From Sepioteuthis lessoniana (taxonomy: Eukaryota > Mollusca > Cephalopoda > Myopsida > Loliginidae): a stretch of DNA of 64,000 nt. Made by a program: the position numbers and the translations under genes. The notes beneath the pieces were generated by a model. It saw only the letters and a list, made by a program, of their open reading frames with translations. It was not told where the DNA came from and did no database searches. The stretch is taken from contig OY757904.1 of assembly GCA_963585895.1 (NCBI GenBank), positions 161,406,742 through 161,470,741 on the forward strand. Reading direction: 5' to 3'. This document shows positions 11,650 through 24,600 of this stretch, in pieces. Each line of letters begins with the position of its first letter. Positions within the stretch are counted from its first letter, which is position 1.

Positions 11650-13091
11650 AAAAAACTATATATATATATATATATATATCCCTACATACATGGGATTATT
11701 TTCAAAACTAATTTCTACAAAGACAAATTCAATTATTCTTTACCAAGTTTTGTTTCAACATTGTAGTAACTTGCAATGCTCACAAAGATTTAAATGGGAT
11801 TTTACTATACGTATTTATAAAACATAGATTGAAATAAAATTTTGGGTTTTTAAATCATCAAAATCTATCCCAAACTTTTTGAAATATAAGCACTTTAAGC
11901 TGTTGACAAAAAAGAGCCCTATTTCCCTGAAAATTTTAGGACAGCATATTGTTTCCAAAAATAAATTTCATTTACAGCAAAATCTATTTAAGATAAATCA
12001 ATGAAATTTGCTGGTAAAAATTTTGGAATCATTAAAATAGATATTACTCATCACTTGAGTTTCTTATATTAGCAATGTTCATGTCACACTAAAACACGAT
12101 AGACATTCGTATATTCAGAAAGTTCCATCTGAAAAAAAGCTCATAAAATAGCTATAAACCCATAAAATCCTGTCAACCAAAAGGAAATTAATTTATCTAA
12201 AAGTCTATTAAGTTTCTTTATATGTGTGTTGTTTTTCTTTATAACTTTTTATCAATGAGACAAAAGAAAAAAAAGGAATTTAAACACCAACTTTTTTGAG
12301 AATAATTCATTTCTACAAAAAAATGTCAATATTCTTCACTTACTTACAAAAACCCACAGTAATGTGCATCAGATCTTTTAGTAGATCAGATTGGTCAATT
12401 ATTTTTGTCATAACCCATTTTCAGAGTAACTTTTCAAAAACATTCCACTCAATCACAAATTGATTAGACATTTATTGATTTTTCATATACTTTTTTTTAC
12501 AAATTTATATCCAGTAGTTTGTCCATAATTACCATAAGAAACATACATCATCTACAGAGATTTACCTTAAAAATCAACAATTTACAATGTTTTAGGGTGA
12601 CATGAGCAATGTTATGGTAACAAAAAAAAAAGAGTTCTATGTTCCAACCAATGTATTGTGCAATGATCATCAAAAAAGAAAAAGTTTTTCTAACAGAATA
12701 AGGTTGCTTGAATAAAAATGACCAAGCAGATCTAGTGTAAGTTAACAAAATTATTTGGGCAGCAGCACTGAATGATTGTTTGAAAGCAACCAGTGACTGC
12801 TACCCAAAAAATACTAGTGAGTTTACTCATCAACCTATGTATAAATTAAAGAAAACTGCATTATAATTAAACCTATTCTGAAATGACTTATATAACCAGC
12901 CAAAAGTTAATGTTTACCACTACTTTCAATTTCCTTTATCTGCAGAAATGTGTGTACCCATCTCTCATCAAAATAAAAAATCAACAAAAAATTCATAAAA
13001 AATATAATGCTTATGAAACACTTGTATCAATAATTAACTTTAAATTAAATAGTAAGAAATAGAATGGGTACTAACAAATGAAAAAATTTCA
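11650..13091. other. LIG3 downstream / 3' untranslated region, no gene seen
   Basis: AT-rich and non-coding. The proximal part should hold the LIG3 3' UTR. Sequence at about 12,470-12,610 (TTGTCCATAATTACCATAAG) recurs in degenerate form at about 60,185-60,320, so it is an interspersed repeat of unknown type. Confidence 0.5.
12471..12476 (-). promoter_or_regulatory. candidate poly(A) signal AATAAA downstream of LIG3
   Basis: TTTATT on the plus strand reads AATAAA in the LIG3 direction, about 615 bases after the stop codon. It is the first exact hexamer I found below 13,092. The hexamer lies at the edge of a sequence that recurs at 60.2 kb, so it may be repeat-derived. Transcript data would decide. 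Confidence 0.3.
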
Positions 13092-13202
13092 TCATGAAGA
13101 GAAAATATATTTTTTCTCTGGAACTTGTTTTTTCTTTTTAATACACTTCCAAAGCCAATCAGGTGTAACACAAATTGCTGAATCAACCACATCCTCCTCA
13201 TC
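13092..13202 (-). CDS. LIG3: LIG3 terminal exon: end of BRCT domain and stop
   Basis: 36 codons plus TGA (13094-13092); acceptor TTTTTAG. Encodes [20 protein letters not shown], then [25 protein letters not shown] matches the conserved Trp motif of BRCT domains (SPEWIWACI in vertebrate LIG3). The tail is a few residues longer than the vertebrate one. Confidence 0.93.
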   Translation of the reverse strand, partial: DEEDVVDSAICVTPDWLWKCIKKKKQVPEKKYIFSS

Positions 13203-13751
13203 CTAAAAAATATAAAAGGGTATATTATGCATTAGGGAAAATTTTATGTGGCATTTAAATAACCAAATATACACAAAGTATATTTCTCACTGATCCATGT
13301 CCTTTAAAATATCAGTTGAATACAGTAGGATATAATCAGAGAAAAATATTTAATTATGAATATTTATAGAAATATTTCACAAAATAAACAATTTTAGTTT
13401 TGTTTCCATTTTTAATTATTCTTATATAACCAATTCTTTTACCATCATTTTTACTAATATATGCATGTATATGTGTATGTGTGTGTACAAGCCAGTATTC
13501 TGTTTGTTAGCTTTCTTTATTCATATGATGAAAACTTGCTAAAATTTCTATGTGTCTCATAAAACAACTGAAGTATGTGTGATCAAAATTACAAGACTAC
13601 ATATTATCTACAATGATAAAAAGAATATATTTAACATTATCATATGTTCATTTGTTTTGAAGATGGTTTAACAAAAAACTGAAATGTTAACAAACACATC
13701 CCCTGAATATTTTATTTTATATTTACCCTCCCTCCAAACACATACATGCTC

Positions 13752-13794
<43 letters not shown>

Positions 13795-15645
13795 AAAACA
13801 TTAAGTTAATAGGAACTCCTTACTATATAAAGTGAAGATGTGTTATAACTTGTACAATGTTTAAAAATTAAGAAAGAAACTTGTGTGTAAATATTCAGAG
13901 GATGTATTAATTAACATTCCAGTTTTTTTGTTAAACCACCTTCAGGGTGATGTTACAATGCAATGCAATAATACAGCATTCAAAAATTATGAAAGAAACT
14001 TGTGTGTAAATATTCAGAGGATGTATTAATTAACATTCCAGTTTTTTTGTTAAACCACCTTCAGGGTGATGTTACAATGCAATGCAATGCAATAATACAG
14101 CATTCAAAAATTATGAAAGAAGCTAGTGTTTAAATATAAAAATAAAGTATAATAATCTGTATGTACTTACATTAATTCCTTTTACAATGACAATGTGTGT
14201 GGCTAGTGACTTTTGAAACTCAGATACAATTTCACCATTAAAAGTTTGATGAGTTAAGGATACAAAAATATGAGAAAAGACAGAGGAAAAAAAAAAGCAA
14301 GAAATAAAAATTGAATTTAAAATAAAAAAAATGGATATTCTAGCATTAATGAAGATATTCCAACCTCAAAAACATATTTAAACTTTGAAAAAAAAAAATT
14401 TTGACAAATGCACATCAAACTAATTGAAATCTAAAAAAAATAAAAAATAATCTTCAGCCAGTAAAATGCAAGGTAAAGTTTTTAGACATTTTTTGTGGAG
14501 TCGGGTAATAACAGATTTTAATTTTCATATTAAAATATATATAAAATATTAAATAAATATAAAAACACTTCAGCAATTAAGTATTTGATTTTTTTATGGC
14601 ATACACCACTTAGTCCAGGTTAATAATGCAGTAAGTGTAACCTGAAGCCAAACTATTTTAAGTCCTTAATTTTCCGATGCTGGGGAACAAGAAAAGTTTT
14701 CATTAAGAAAACAAAGCTTCACCCATTTACCAAAACTAAATAGATTGAAAAGAAAAGACAGAAAAACAATTTACTTATCAACTTCATTTGACAAACAATA
14801 AAAAAAATATAATATTTCCAAAACAAAAAAAAATTTAAGTACAAATAATGAGAAAAACTTTTAATAAATGTAAAAATAATTTCAAGATAAACCTTCCCAG
14901 CGAAAAAAAAAAAAAATGGCAACAACTGAATTTTGTTTTGTTTCAGCTGAATATGTTATTATCAGATATCCTTGAAAAATGAAAGAAATCATTTGACACT
15001 TTCTTTTGATTATGAACATAAATACAAAAGAAAGTCAGACTAAATATTCCATTACGCTGAAATTACTTTAATCCTAAATGAGATGTTTGAGAATTATGAA
15101 TTGATTAAAAAAGTAATTAAAACTTTAACGTATTAAAAAAAGTGAATTCATTTATTCATCATCCATCAAAGTCTATTATGGTTTGATGGGGGCTCTCCCC
15201 AAAATCTGACAGTGTTTTTTTTCCCCTTAAACTTCATAATACCCTAAATAGATCAACTGTGAAAGTTTGGATGATATTTAGACTGCTTATCTTGAAGAAA
15301 TGCAACCTGACACTATTCAAAGTTACAGAGTGACAGTGCAATTAAATATATTCAGTGGATTTAGTATCACAAAAATAAATAATGTATATTCATCCATGAA
15401 TCTATTTGTTTAATAAGTAAGCATTTCTCCATCTGAATACAATGATTTTATAAAAGACAAGTCATTACAAAAGGGATTTTCATTTTTAGAACACCAAAGA
15501 AATTTAACAATTTCTTCAAAACATGTTTATTATTCTGATAATCAAAAAAGATTTTCAAATCAATTCTGATTAACAGAGATTTATTCAAAATATTTAATAA
15601 TTGTAAAATGTTATTATGATTTGTACTTACACAGATAGAACTTGA

Positions 15646-15676
<31 letters not shown>

Positions 15677-18600
15677 AAGACACACACAAAAGTAAATCAA
15701 GTTCATAACCTAATAATGAAAACATTTATTTTGTACAATAGTTTGTTCTATTTTAATTCCTTGTCAATGCACTTGATATAATAGTTTTCCATTAGACAAA
15801 TTGAATATTATACAAAAAAATTTCAGATCAAAATCCAGCAAATAAATGTATGTCAGGCTTTACTGATCTATCTTATATATAAATATGCTAACATGACTCA
15901 GAACAAAGTTGGGCAAACATCCCATAATCGTTAATTTACTTATTAACACTTTAATAGCTTTTCATAAAATGAACACTAAAATTAAAATATTTTTGCCAGA
16001 AAATATTAGCAAAGGTAAATAATCATACAAAATAAAGACTCTCATAGAACACAACTGAATAAATACCAATGAAAATAACTGCAGAAAAAAAAATCCTCAA
16101 AGAAAAGGATATGCAATGACAAATCGTGTCAACTTTTCATAGTTTTCAATATCCTTTGGAATATAAACTTTAACATCTGTGAACACATCTGGTAATGAGG
16201 TACACTGAAAAATAAAAAAACAATTTAATGGTAAATTTTTTTATCATGGTCCTATTTACCAACCCCTCCGCTAGGGCAGGATATGACACAAGGTCAATTT
16301 TTAAGCGGAGTTTAACAGGTTTGAATTCAGAGTTTTCCTTCTCCTAGACTAGTTGCCTAACCAAGGCTGAAGAACCTAGTCTGTCCTACTATTTACCCAT
16401 AGCTGGAGGGAGAATAATTGGATTCATACCTTTCCCAAGGGTATTAGTGCTATGTGAAATGCAATCAGTCTCGTCCAGGATTTGAACTCGTGTCGCCATG
16501 TTCATTTCCTACGACGATAACAATTACACCACGTAATTATCATGGTGAATATTACATTTCTGAATGTGAGAAAAACAAAAAAATAAGATTTGCATTGTTT
16601 ATACTACATCTTTAGACAAATCAACATAATTACAAAGTCTAAACATAATGCAGTCTTGTTACATAAAAGGTGTATCTTTCATATCACAACACTAAAAACA
16701 AGATGGCTACCCGAATTCCAATAGGTTGTGGGCCCAGAGCAGCAAAACTTTTCTTTTCTGATAGCGATGAATCCAAGTATGAGTTGAGGGAAGTGAAGTT
16801 CCTAGGATATCTTAGAATTCAACATTTACACCAAATTATACTGTCACCAACAGATCAGAGTGATGATATGGACTTTGTAGAAAAAATGCTACTGTCATCA
16901 AGCTCATTCAGTATTTGGACAATAAAAGTCTGTCATTAGTAATAAGAAATACAAGAAACAATGAAAGAAAAAACTTAACAATATTAAGGGAATATTATTT
17001 GTCAAAAGAAAAGCCAAAAGTTATTTCCCTCTATACAGAGCTAACATCGTTGAGATTGGAATCAGTCTATTACAGACTATATAATGACAGAGAATATTTC
17101 TAACACTCTGAAAGAAGTGGGGGAAGTTATAAGTGACGGATTTCTGATTGCTATGGTTCTCAAAGGATTACCTCCGATTTTTAAACCATTTACAACGGTT
17201 ATAACCCAGAAGAAAATGTTGGCTTTTTCTGAATTTAAAGTATGTTTGAGAAGTTATGAAAAAACAAAACATATATGTTATCCCCAGATGAATCTAACAG
17301 TATATTACAAATGAAGACCACATTTAAATAGATTAACCCAACAAATAAATTCAGGGTAATTACTCATTCTTGCTATGATTATAAATCATCAAATTATAAC
17401 AATTACCAGAAACTTCAGCATTGTAGAGAGGACGAGAAAATTTAACCCCGGGGAAGACAAATATTATTTGTTACGTTTGGGGGAAGAGGGTCCACAAAGC
17501 ATTTCAATGTAAAAATCAAAGGCAAAGATATTTTTGTTATAATATAAGAACCTATTCTAAAGGCCAAACCTATTTATTTGCTTTAGGATATGATATTGTT
17601 TCAGATAATAATTTATTAGTCAACTGCAAGACTACCGAGCATGTAATAACTAATAAGTTGAAACTTATAAATTTTGACCAAAGTTTTGAACCAGGGAACC
17701 ATTTTGTGGAATTTCAACAGTTAACTTGTACTTAATAGAATCAAACTCGAGAAATCAGGTCCTTATTCCCCACATCAAAATGGGATTGCTGAACAGTCAT
17801 GGTGAACTTTATTTTCTATGGCAAGGTGTCTCCTCATTGAGTCAAAATTGCCCAAAGACTTGTGGGTTTACAAATTGATGGCTTCAGTTTATATCATAAA
17901 ATCGTTTTTATTATAAAAACAAGAAAATCCCCATATGAAAGTTTTAAAACCAAAGTTAAATAATATGCATATTTTTGGCACGACTTGTTTTCTTATGTAC
18001 TAAATAAAACGAAATTGGATCCTTGTGAAAGAGGCATCTTTATCGGCTATGATAAACAAAGTCCAGCTCACTTGATTTCTTTTCTGGAAAAAACAGCTAT
18101 TAAAAGAGAAAGGTGTGTAAAATTCACCAACTCTTATGATAATAGCCAACTATAGAAACCAGATAAAAATACAGAATATCTAGAATACTTAATCACATAT
18201 GACATAGATCAGAAAGACAACCTAAATACCAAAGGAGAGGGACAAATAACCTGTTATCCCATCCGACAGAGAAAAAGAACCAATTTTCTTGAAATAGAAA
18301 ACGTTTAATTTGGTGGGATTGGTTACTGCTGTACTCTGTGCGCAATTCCTACTAATTACTCTGAGGTTGTAAACTCTGTAGATTCAAATAACTGGATTTT
18401 AGCAATGAACAGAGAATTTGATTCTTTAGTAGAAAATAATACTTTTGAATGGCAGAAGACTCCAAGAAATAAAAATATTGTTGGTAATAGGTGTTTTTTT
18501 TTTTTACAATAAAAAGTAAAAGTGACAGAAGTTATAAGTATAAAGTTTGTTTGATAGCCAAATACAGGGCAAGGATTATAGAGATACTTTCACCCCAATG

Positions 18601-21600
18601 ACATGGCTTCCGTAAGATTACTACTGCAAATAGCAGTCCAGTATGACTTGAGAATTCATCATATGGATGTTAAGAGTGCATATTTAAATGCCCCCTTAGA
18701 CTATGAAATATGTTGAGCCGCCGGATGGCTTTAAAGGTAAGAATGGGAATTATGTTTGGAAACTTAAAAAAGTCCTTGTATGGGTTAAAACAGAGTGGCC
18801 AAACTTGGAATAAAAAACATTCCATACTTATTTAACCACACAAAATTTTGCGCAGTCACCCATGGACCCTTGCAAGTACGTTCAAAATGTCCACAATCAA
18901 ATATCCATCATTTTATTGTGGGTAGACGATATATTAAGAGCTTCAAAAACTGAGACACACCTTATGCAAATTAAGACAAGACTGAACTCAAGATTCAAAA
19001 TGACTGATTTTGGGAAATTATCCTGGGCTTTTAGGAATACAACTTGAATGCGAATATAATTCTCTTAAAATGAATCAATCTAGATATATTGAGAAGATAT
19101 TATCAAAGTTCAGCATGACAGATTGCAAACCACGCTCAACTCCATGTGAAATGGATATAACAAAAACAAGTGACGAAGTCGATTTAATAGAAAGCAAACC
19201 TTATCAGGAAATTATTGGCAGTCTAATATATACAATGGTTGCAACAAGACCAGATATTTGTTATACAGTTACTAGGTCATCTCAAGACCTAGCAAAACAA
19301 AATTCTTTCCATTTAACAAAGGCAAAACACGTTTTACGTTATTTAAAAGGCACAATCAATCAGTCACTAATATTTAAGAAATCACAGAAACCCTTGAAAT
19401 TAGAAGGTTTTGGGGAATCGGATTGAGTAATACAAGTGAAAGAAAAAGCATGAGTGGATTTTGCTTTAGATTTAAAGAAAATAACCCAATGATTTCATGA
19501 AATCTAAAAAGCAGAATTCAGTCGCTTTGTCAACAATTTATCGCTATTTCATTAGCAAGTCAAGAAGCCCGATATCTTAAAGCACTATTGAGAACTATGA
19601 CAGAACTTGAGTCACTTAAAAACCCAACAACTATTAATTGTGATAATCAGTTTAGCATTAATTTAGCAAAAAATCCAGTTGTTTATCAAAGATCAAAACA
19701 TATTGATATAAAATTTCAGTTTATACGTGATGAAAGGATTAAAGGGTTGATTCTTTTAGAATCCATTGAAACAGAGAAAAATGTAGCCGACGTGTTCATG
19801 AAGCCAATGACAGGAATACAATTAAAAACTTTCAGAAAGATTATAGTAGATAATTGATTCTTAACTTAGAAAATAAGTCAATTGGAGCAAAAACATACAC
19901 TGACTGCATCCCAGCAAAGGGGTAAAACTCCCCCAAATGAGTGTCCTAGATATGACAATAAACAAGCCAATTAAACCTAAGCAAAAAAAATAAATAAATA
20001 AATCATTAATCCTGTTTTTTGTGTCAATCAAACAAAAATTGTATTAATACAAATAAAAAAAAAAATGATTCACATTTTTTATTTTAATATGTACTTCTTT
20101 TAAAAGTGGAAAATCCCATCTTATTCCCCAAAATAGAGGGGGTTGGATTGTTTGTGGGGGAGTGATAGTTATCAGCTGCCTACAAATTGCTAGAAAATAT
20201 TTATAGACTTGCCCATTAGTAGAAGCAGCAGATAGCCAATCAGTGAAGACTAAGACATATATGAAAAATAGCAAATTAGAAAGTCTCGACTTAATGTAGC
20301 CTTGTTACTTAGATGTATCTTTTGTATCACACAACTAAAAACAAGATGGCTACTCAAATTCTAATAACATCAAACTAGGACAGTTTATGCAAGAAGAACT
20401 CGACTTGTTACTAAGAAAAATCAAAAATAGGAGAGCAGCATGGCTTGATGAAATATCCCCAGAAGTATGGAAGACAAGGAATTCGATAATATACTATTCC
20501 AATACTGCAACACTGTATATAACCAGAACACAATAGACAGATGAACAAAGGGCTGCATCCTCCCTTTCCCCGAGAAGGGTGACCTCAGAATAGCCAAGAA
20601 CTACCAAGGTATAACCTTTACATCCATAGTGGCCAAGATCGACAATGCTCTGCTATCCAATTGCATAGAACCTAAAATTGAGAAAATACTTACAAAGAAC
20701 CAAAATGGCTTTCAGAGAAATCGATCCATGACATCACAAATTTTGACTGTCAAATTCTAAGTATTCATGCAAAAAATCCTTGCGGCAACTTCAAGGCATT
20801 TGACTCCCATACACAGAGGGAAGATGGAGCAAATATTTCTCACCTACATCATCCCCAAAGAAACCATCACAGCCATAATGATGCTATATAAAAACACAAA
20901 AGTAAAAGTTCACTCAACAGATAGAGACACAGATTACTTCAAAATTGTAACAGGTGTGCTACAAGGAGATATGTTAGCTCCATACCTGTTTATTAGACTA
21001 CGTGCTTAGAACATCTATAGATTCAATGAAAGAAAACAGCTTCAAGCTGGCAAAGGAATGAAGCAGAAGATACTCCGCACAAACTATTACAGATGCAGAC
21101 TATGACAATGACATAATATTTCTAGCAAACTCACCTGCCCAAGCCAAATCCCTGTTACATAGTGTGGAATAAGCAGACAGTGACATAGGCCTCCATGTCA
21201 ACGCAGACAAAACAGAATACATGTGCTTTAATCAAAGAGGCAACATCTCCACACAAAAGGATGGTCCTCTGAAACTAGTGGACAAGTTTACCTACCTTGG
21301 AAGCAGTATCTCATCAACTGAGACAGACATTGACACGCGACTAGCAAAGGCATAGACAGCTATCAATTGGCTATCAGTCATATGGAAGTCAGACCAGACT
21401 GATAAAATAAAATGCAGTTTCTTCCAAACAGTGGTCGTGTCGATACTGCTATATGGATGCACTACATGGACGCTAACTAAACGGATGGAGAAAAAACTTG
21501 ACGGCAACTACACAAGAATGCTGCGAGCAATATTGAACAAGTCCTAGAGGCAACATCCCACAAAGCAGCAGCTATACGGCCACCCACCACCCATCATGGA

Positions 21601-24600
21601 AACTATTCAAGTTAGACGAACCAGTCATGTAAAGACAAACTCATAAGCGATGTACTCCTGTGGACCCCTTCACATGGACAAGCAAAGGTTGGACAACCAG
21701 CTAGAACCTATCTACAACAGCTCTGTACTGATACAGGATGTAGCTTGGAGGAACTGCTGGTAGTGATGGACGATAGAGAGAGTCAAGAAAATCTGTGCTT
21801 GACATGATGATGAAGAGTTCTCCTGTATAATATGTACCTTTAACTTTTGTGCTGAAAAATCTGAAAAAAATCATACGTCTAATACAAATAATGATGGTAA
21901 CTTAATAAATTGGGAAAAATCAACAATAAAAACAAAATGTTTCATAATTTTGAATTTTCACTAATTCCTGTACTAACATATCAGTAACAAAAAGCCAATT
22001 CTTTTTTATGCATAACAGTATAAAAACTGACCTTGAGTCACATCCTACCCATTGTGGAAATTTTGTGTAAATACTGCAAAAGTAATTCAGCTCAGAATTT
22101 GTTAGATGAGGATATCACTCAACTTTAAAGTCATTAACAGTGAATTCCAACACAATGAACAGAAAATCAATAGAAAACTGACAATTCAAAAAAGAAAAAA
22201 AAGAAAAACAATTTAACCCTTAGAACCCCGAGGAACTTCCCACAAGTGTCAACCTCTAACCCCTGGGGCAGCTAGTTTGAAAACTACCTAAAAATATAAA
22301 ATGTTATTTTTAACCACTTTACAGGAGCTTTGGCAGGACATATACGAAAACATTCTATAGACAATGTAAGATATATTAAAAAAAGAGATCAAACTGCAAC
22401 ATTTTAATGGCAATAGTGATGTAGAATGAATCTATGGCCAAAAATCTGGGTGGCCAGGTTTATGTGCAGCACAAATACCAGTCACTTAAGTTCAAAGCAT
22501 TTACCAAAATCAAATTTCCACTATTTCTCATATATTTTTTTAAACTTTGTTTAGAACAAAAAAAATCAGCTTTTTTCATAAATTCAATACAAATTCCAGC
22601 AGGACACATGGCGTAACACTTATAGGCATTGGTTCCCTAAGCTTCTAAAGAGACAATCATCTGAAGGTTGCAGGTTCAATCCTGACTGCAGGCGAGTAAC
22701 AATACAGGAATACTTAACACTTGTACCAGGTTATGGCTAACGGAACCAGAACAGGCATCCCCCGTGAATTCAATAAAGGACGTAGTTCGAAGTTCCGTGA
22801 AGGTTCCCGAGTTTGACAAACACCTGAAGAAGGCCAGAGGACATATCGGCCAAAACATTGTGGAAATAACAATAAAGATGAAGACAATAGTCCGAAAACC
22901 CTTAATGATAAAAATCATCAAGTTTCATCTGAGAAATTTAGACAACTAATACAAATTCCATTTAGGATTTATACTGTCCTTTCAAATTAAAAAAATCTTT
23001 TCAATTACAAATGTTGAATTGTAACAATAGATAGTTTCACTTTGATATTTCTTCCAATAACAGAAAGAAATCCTTTTTATACTGAGGAACCATTTCTCAT
23101 GTAGTAAATAATTTCACCTATAAAAAAAAAAAAGATTACAAACCTTGTTACTTTCACTGTTTTCTTCTTCTTTGGGTTTTTTCACTTTTACAACAGGACT
23201 TTTACTTTCAGATTTGTCATCTCCCGTAAGTTTCCTTTTCAATACATTCTTATCTATTTGTCCGTTTTTAGATTCAGATTTATTAGTTTCCATTTCTTCT
23301 TTCTTGATTTGTTTTTCTTTACTTGAATCATCAGATTTGGAAGTGACAAGGCTAGGAAAGCTTGATACTTCTTTAGAAGCTTTATAAAGTTCCTAAAAAT
23401 GATAAAGTTTTTCAAATGAGAACAAAAAGAAAGAAAAGTTGCAATATTTCAGCAAGAAGTGAATAATAGAATTTCAACATAGCATTTCAACACTGTTCAA
23501 CAACAAGAAATCTCGCAACAAATGGTCAACAACACTAGAACCAATGCTTCATCTCTTATTGGTTGTTTATTTAGAATTTATTCTTGTTTATAAATTTATA
23601 AAAATTATTTCATCATTAAGTTTTTACAAATATTTTATGATTCAAAAAGTTTTGTATTAAAAAATTGCTTTTTTTTTTAATGACCAAGTAGAAATGTTTT
23701 TTCAAAATATCTTAAGCCATTTAACAATTTTAGAAATTACTATAACTGCAAAACAAATAACTTTGAAAAGCAATGTCAGACCATTAGACAACCTAAATTT
23801 GAAGATTGTTGAAGCGTCTTATTTAGGGCTTAAAATTACCCTGGACTCCCATACAAATTAACACAAGATTTTAGGGCCTTGTGGCATAAAAGTTATCATA
23901 GGTAGCGGACTCAGTTACCCAAATTCAAATCCTAAATGAAGCTGTTTGTATAGGCACACCCGAACCGAAGCCACACACATGCGCTTTCACAAGAACTGCG
24001 AGAATTGCTCTGAAGAAAGTGCTGCACTATTGTCCATTAATATTTCAGCAGGCAAAAATGGACTCCAATAGGCATATTATGTTGGCAGAGTCCTGCCAAT
24101 GCAGTGGTTGCCAAATGGCAAAGCAGGAAGGAATAACAGTCATTGGAGCGCCAAGTTGATCCCCTTCAGAGTAGCATCTACTTTGGTCAGATTTATATGC
24201 CACACATCATTTACTGGTCGTAGCTAGCAGGCATCCTCTTTGATGGACCCGTTATCCTCAAGGGCAATACCTATGGCCAGTGTGCTGGTATCCACCCAAA
24301 TAACAAGCTCGTTCTCATTAATGCACGTTGCCTTGCATGGGATCGTCTTGCATCACTCTCTCCATAGTTTCAGTTATCATTTATCTCAGCGTAACATCAT
24401 GCACCTCGACGTCCCATCCTGACGTAACAGAAGTCACATGACATTTTATGGCTGCTGCCACCACTCTGAGCCAACCACATATGGAGAAATGGCCTACTAG
24501 CTTTCCACACAAGGGAAAGGTGCTCCAACGAGTTATCACTGGCAGGACTTCCAAGACATCACTGCTTCGCCTCCATCAAAGTTTTTCTCCATCACCATTG

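Noticed and set aside
16113-16204. Treating the exon as the LIG3 C-terminus ending at the TGA a few codons into the intron
   Set aside because: The BRCT domain would be cut in half, while the AT-AC junction to 14,243 continues the alignment perfectly and a further exon completes it. Kept only as a possible retained-intron isoform.
22212-22270. Possible piggyBac end (TTAA followed by CCCTTAGAACCCC)
   Set aside because: No inverted partner with a TTAA flank was found within several kilobases, and no transposase.
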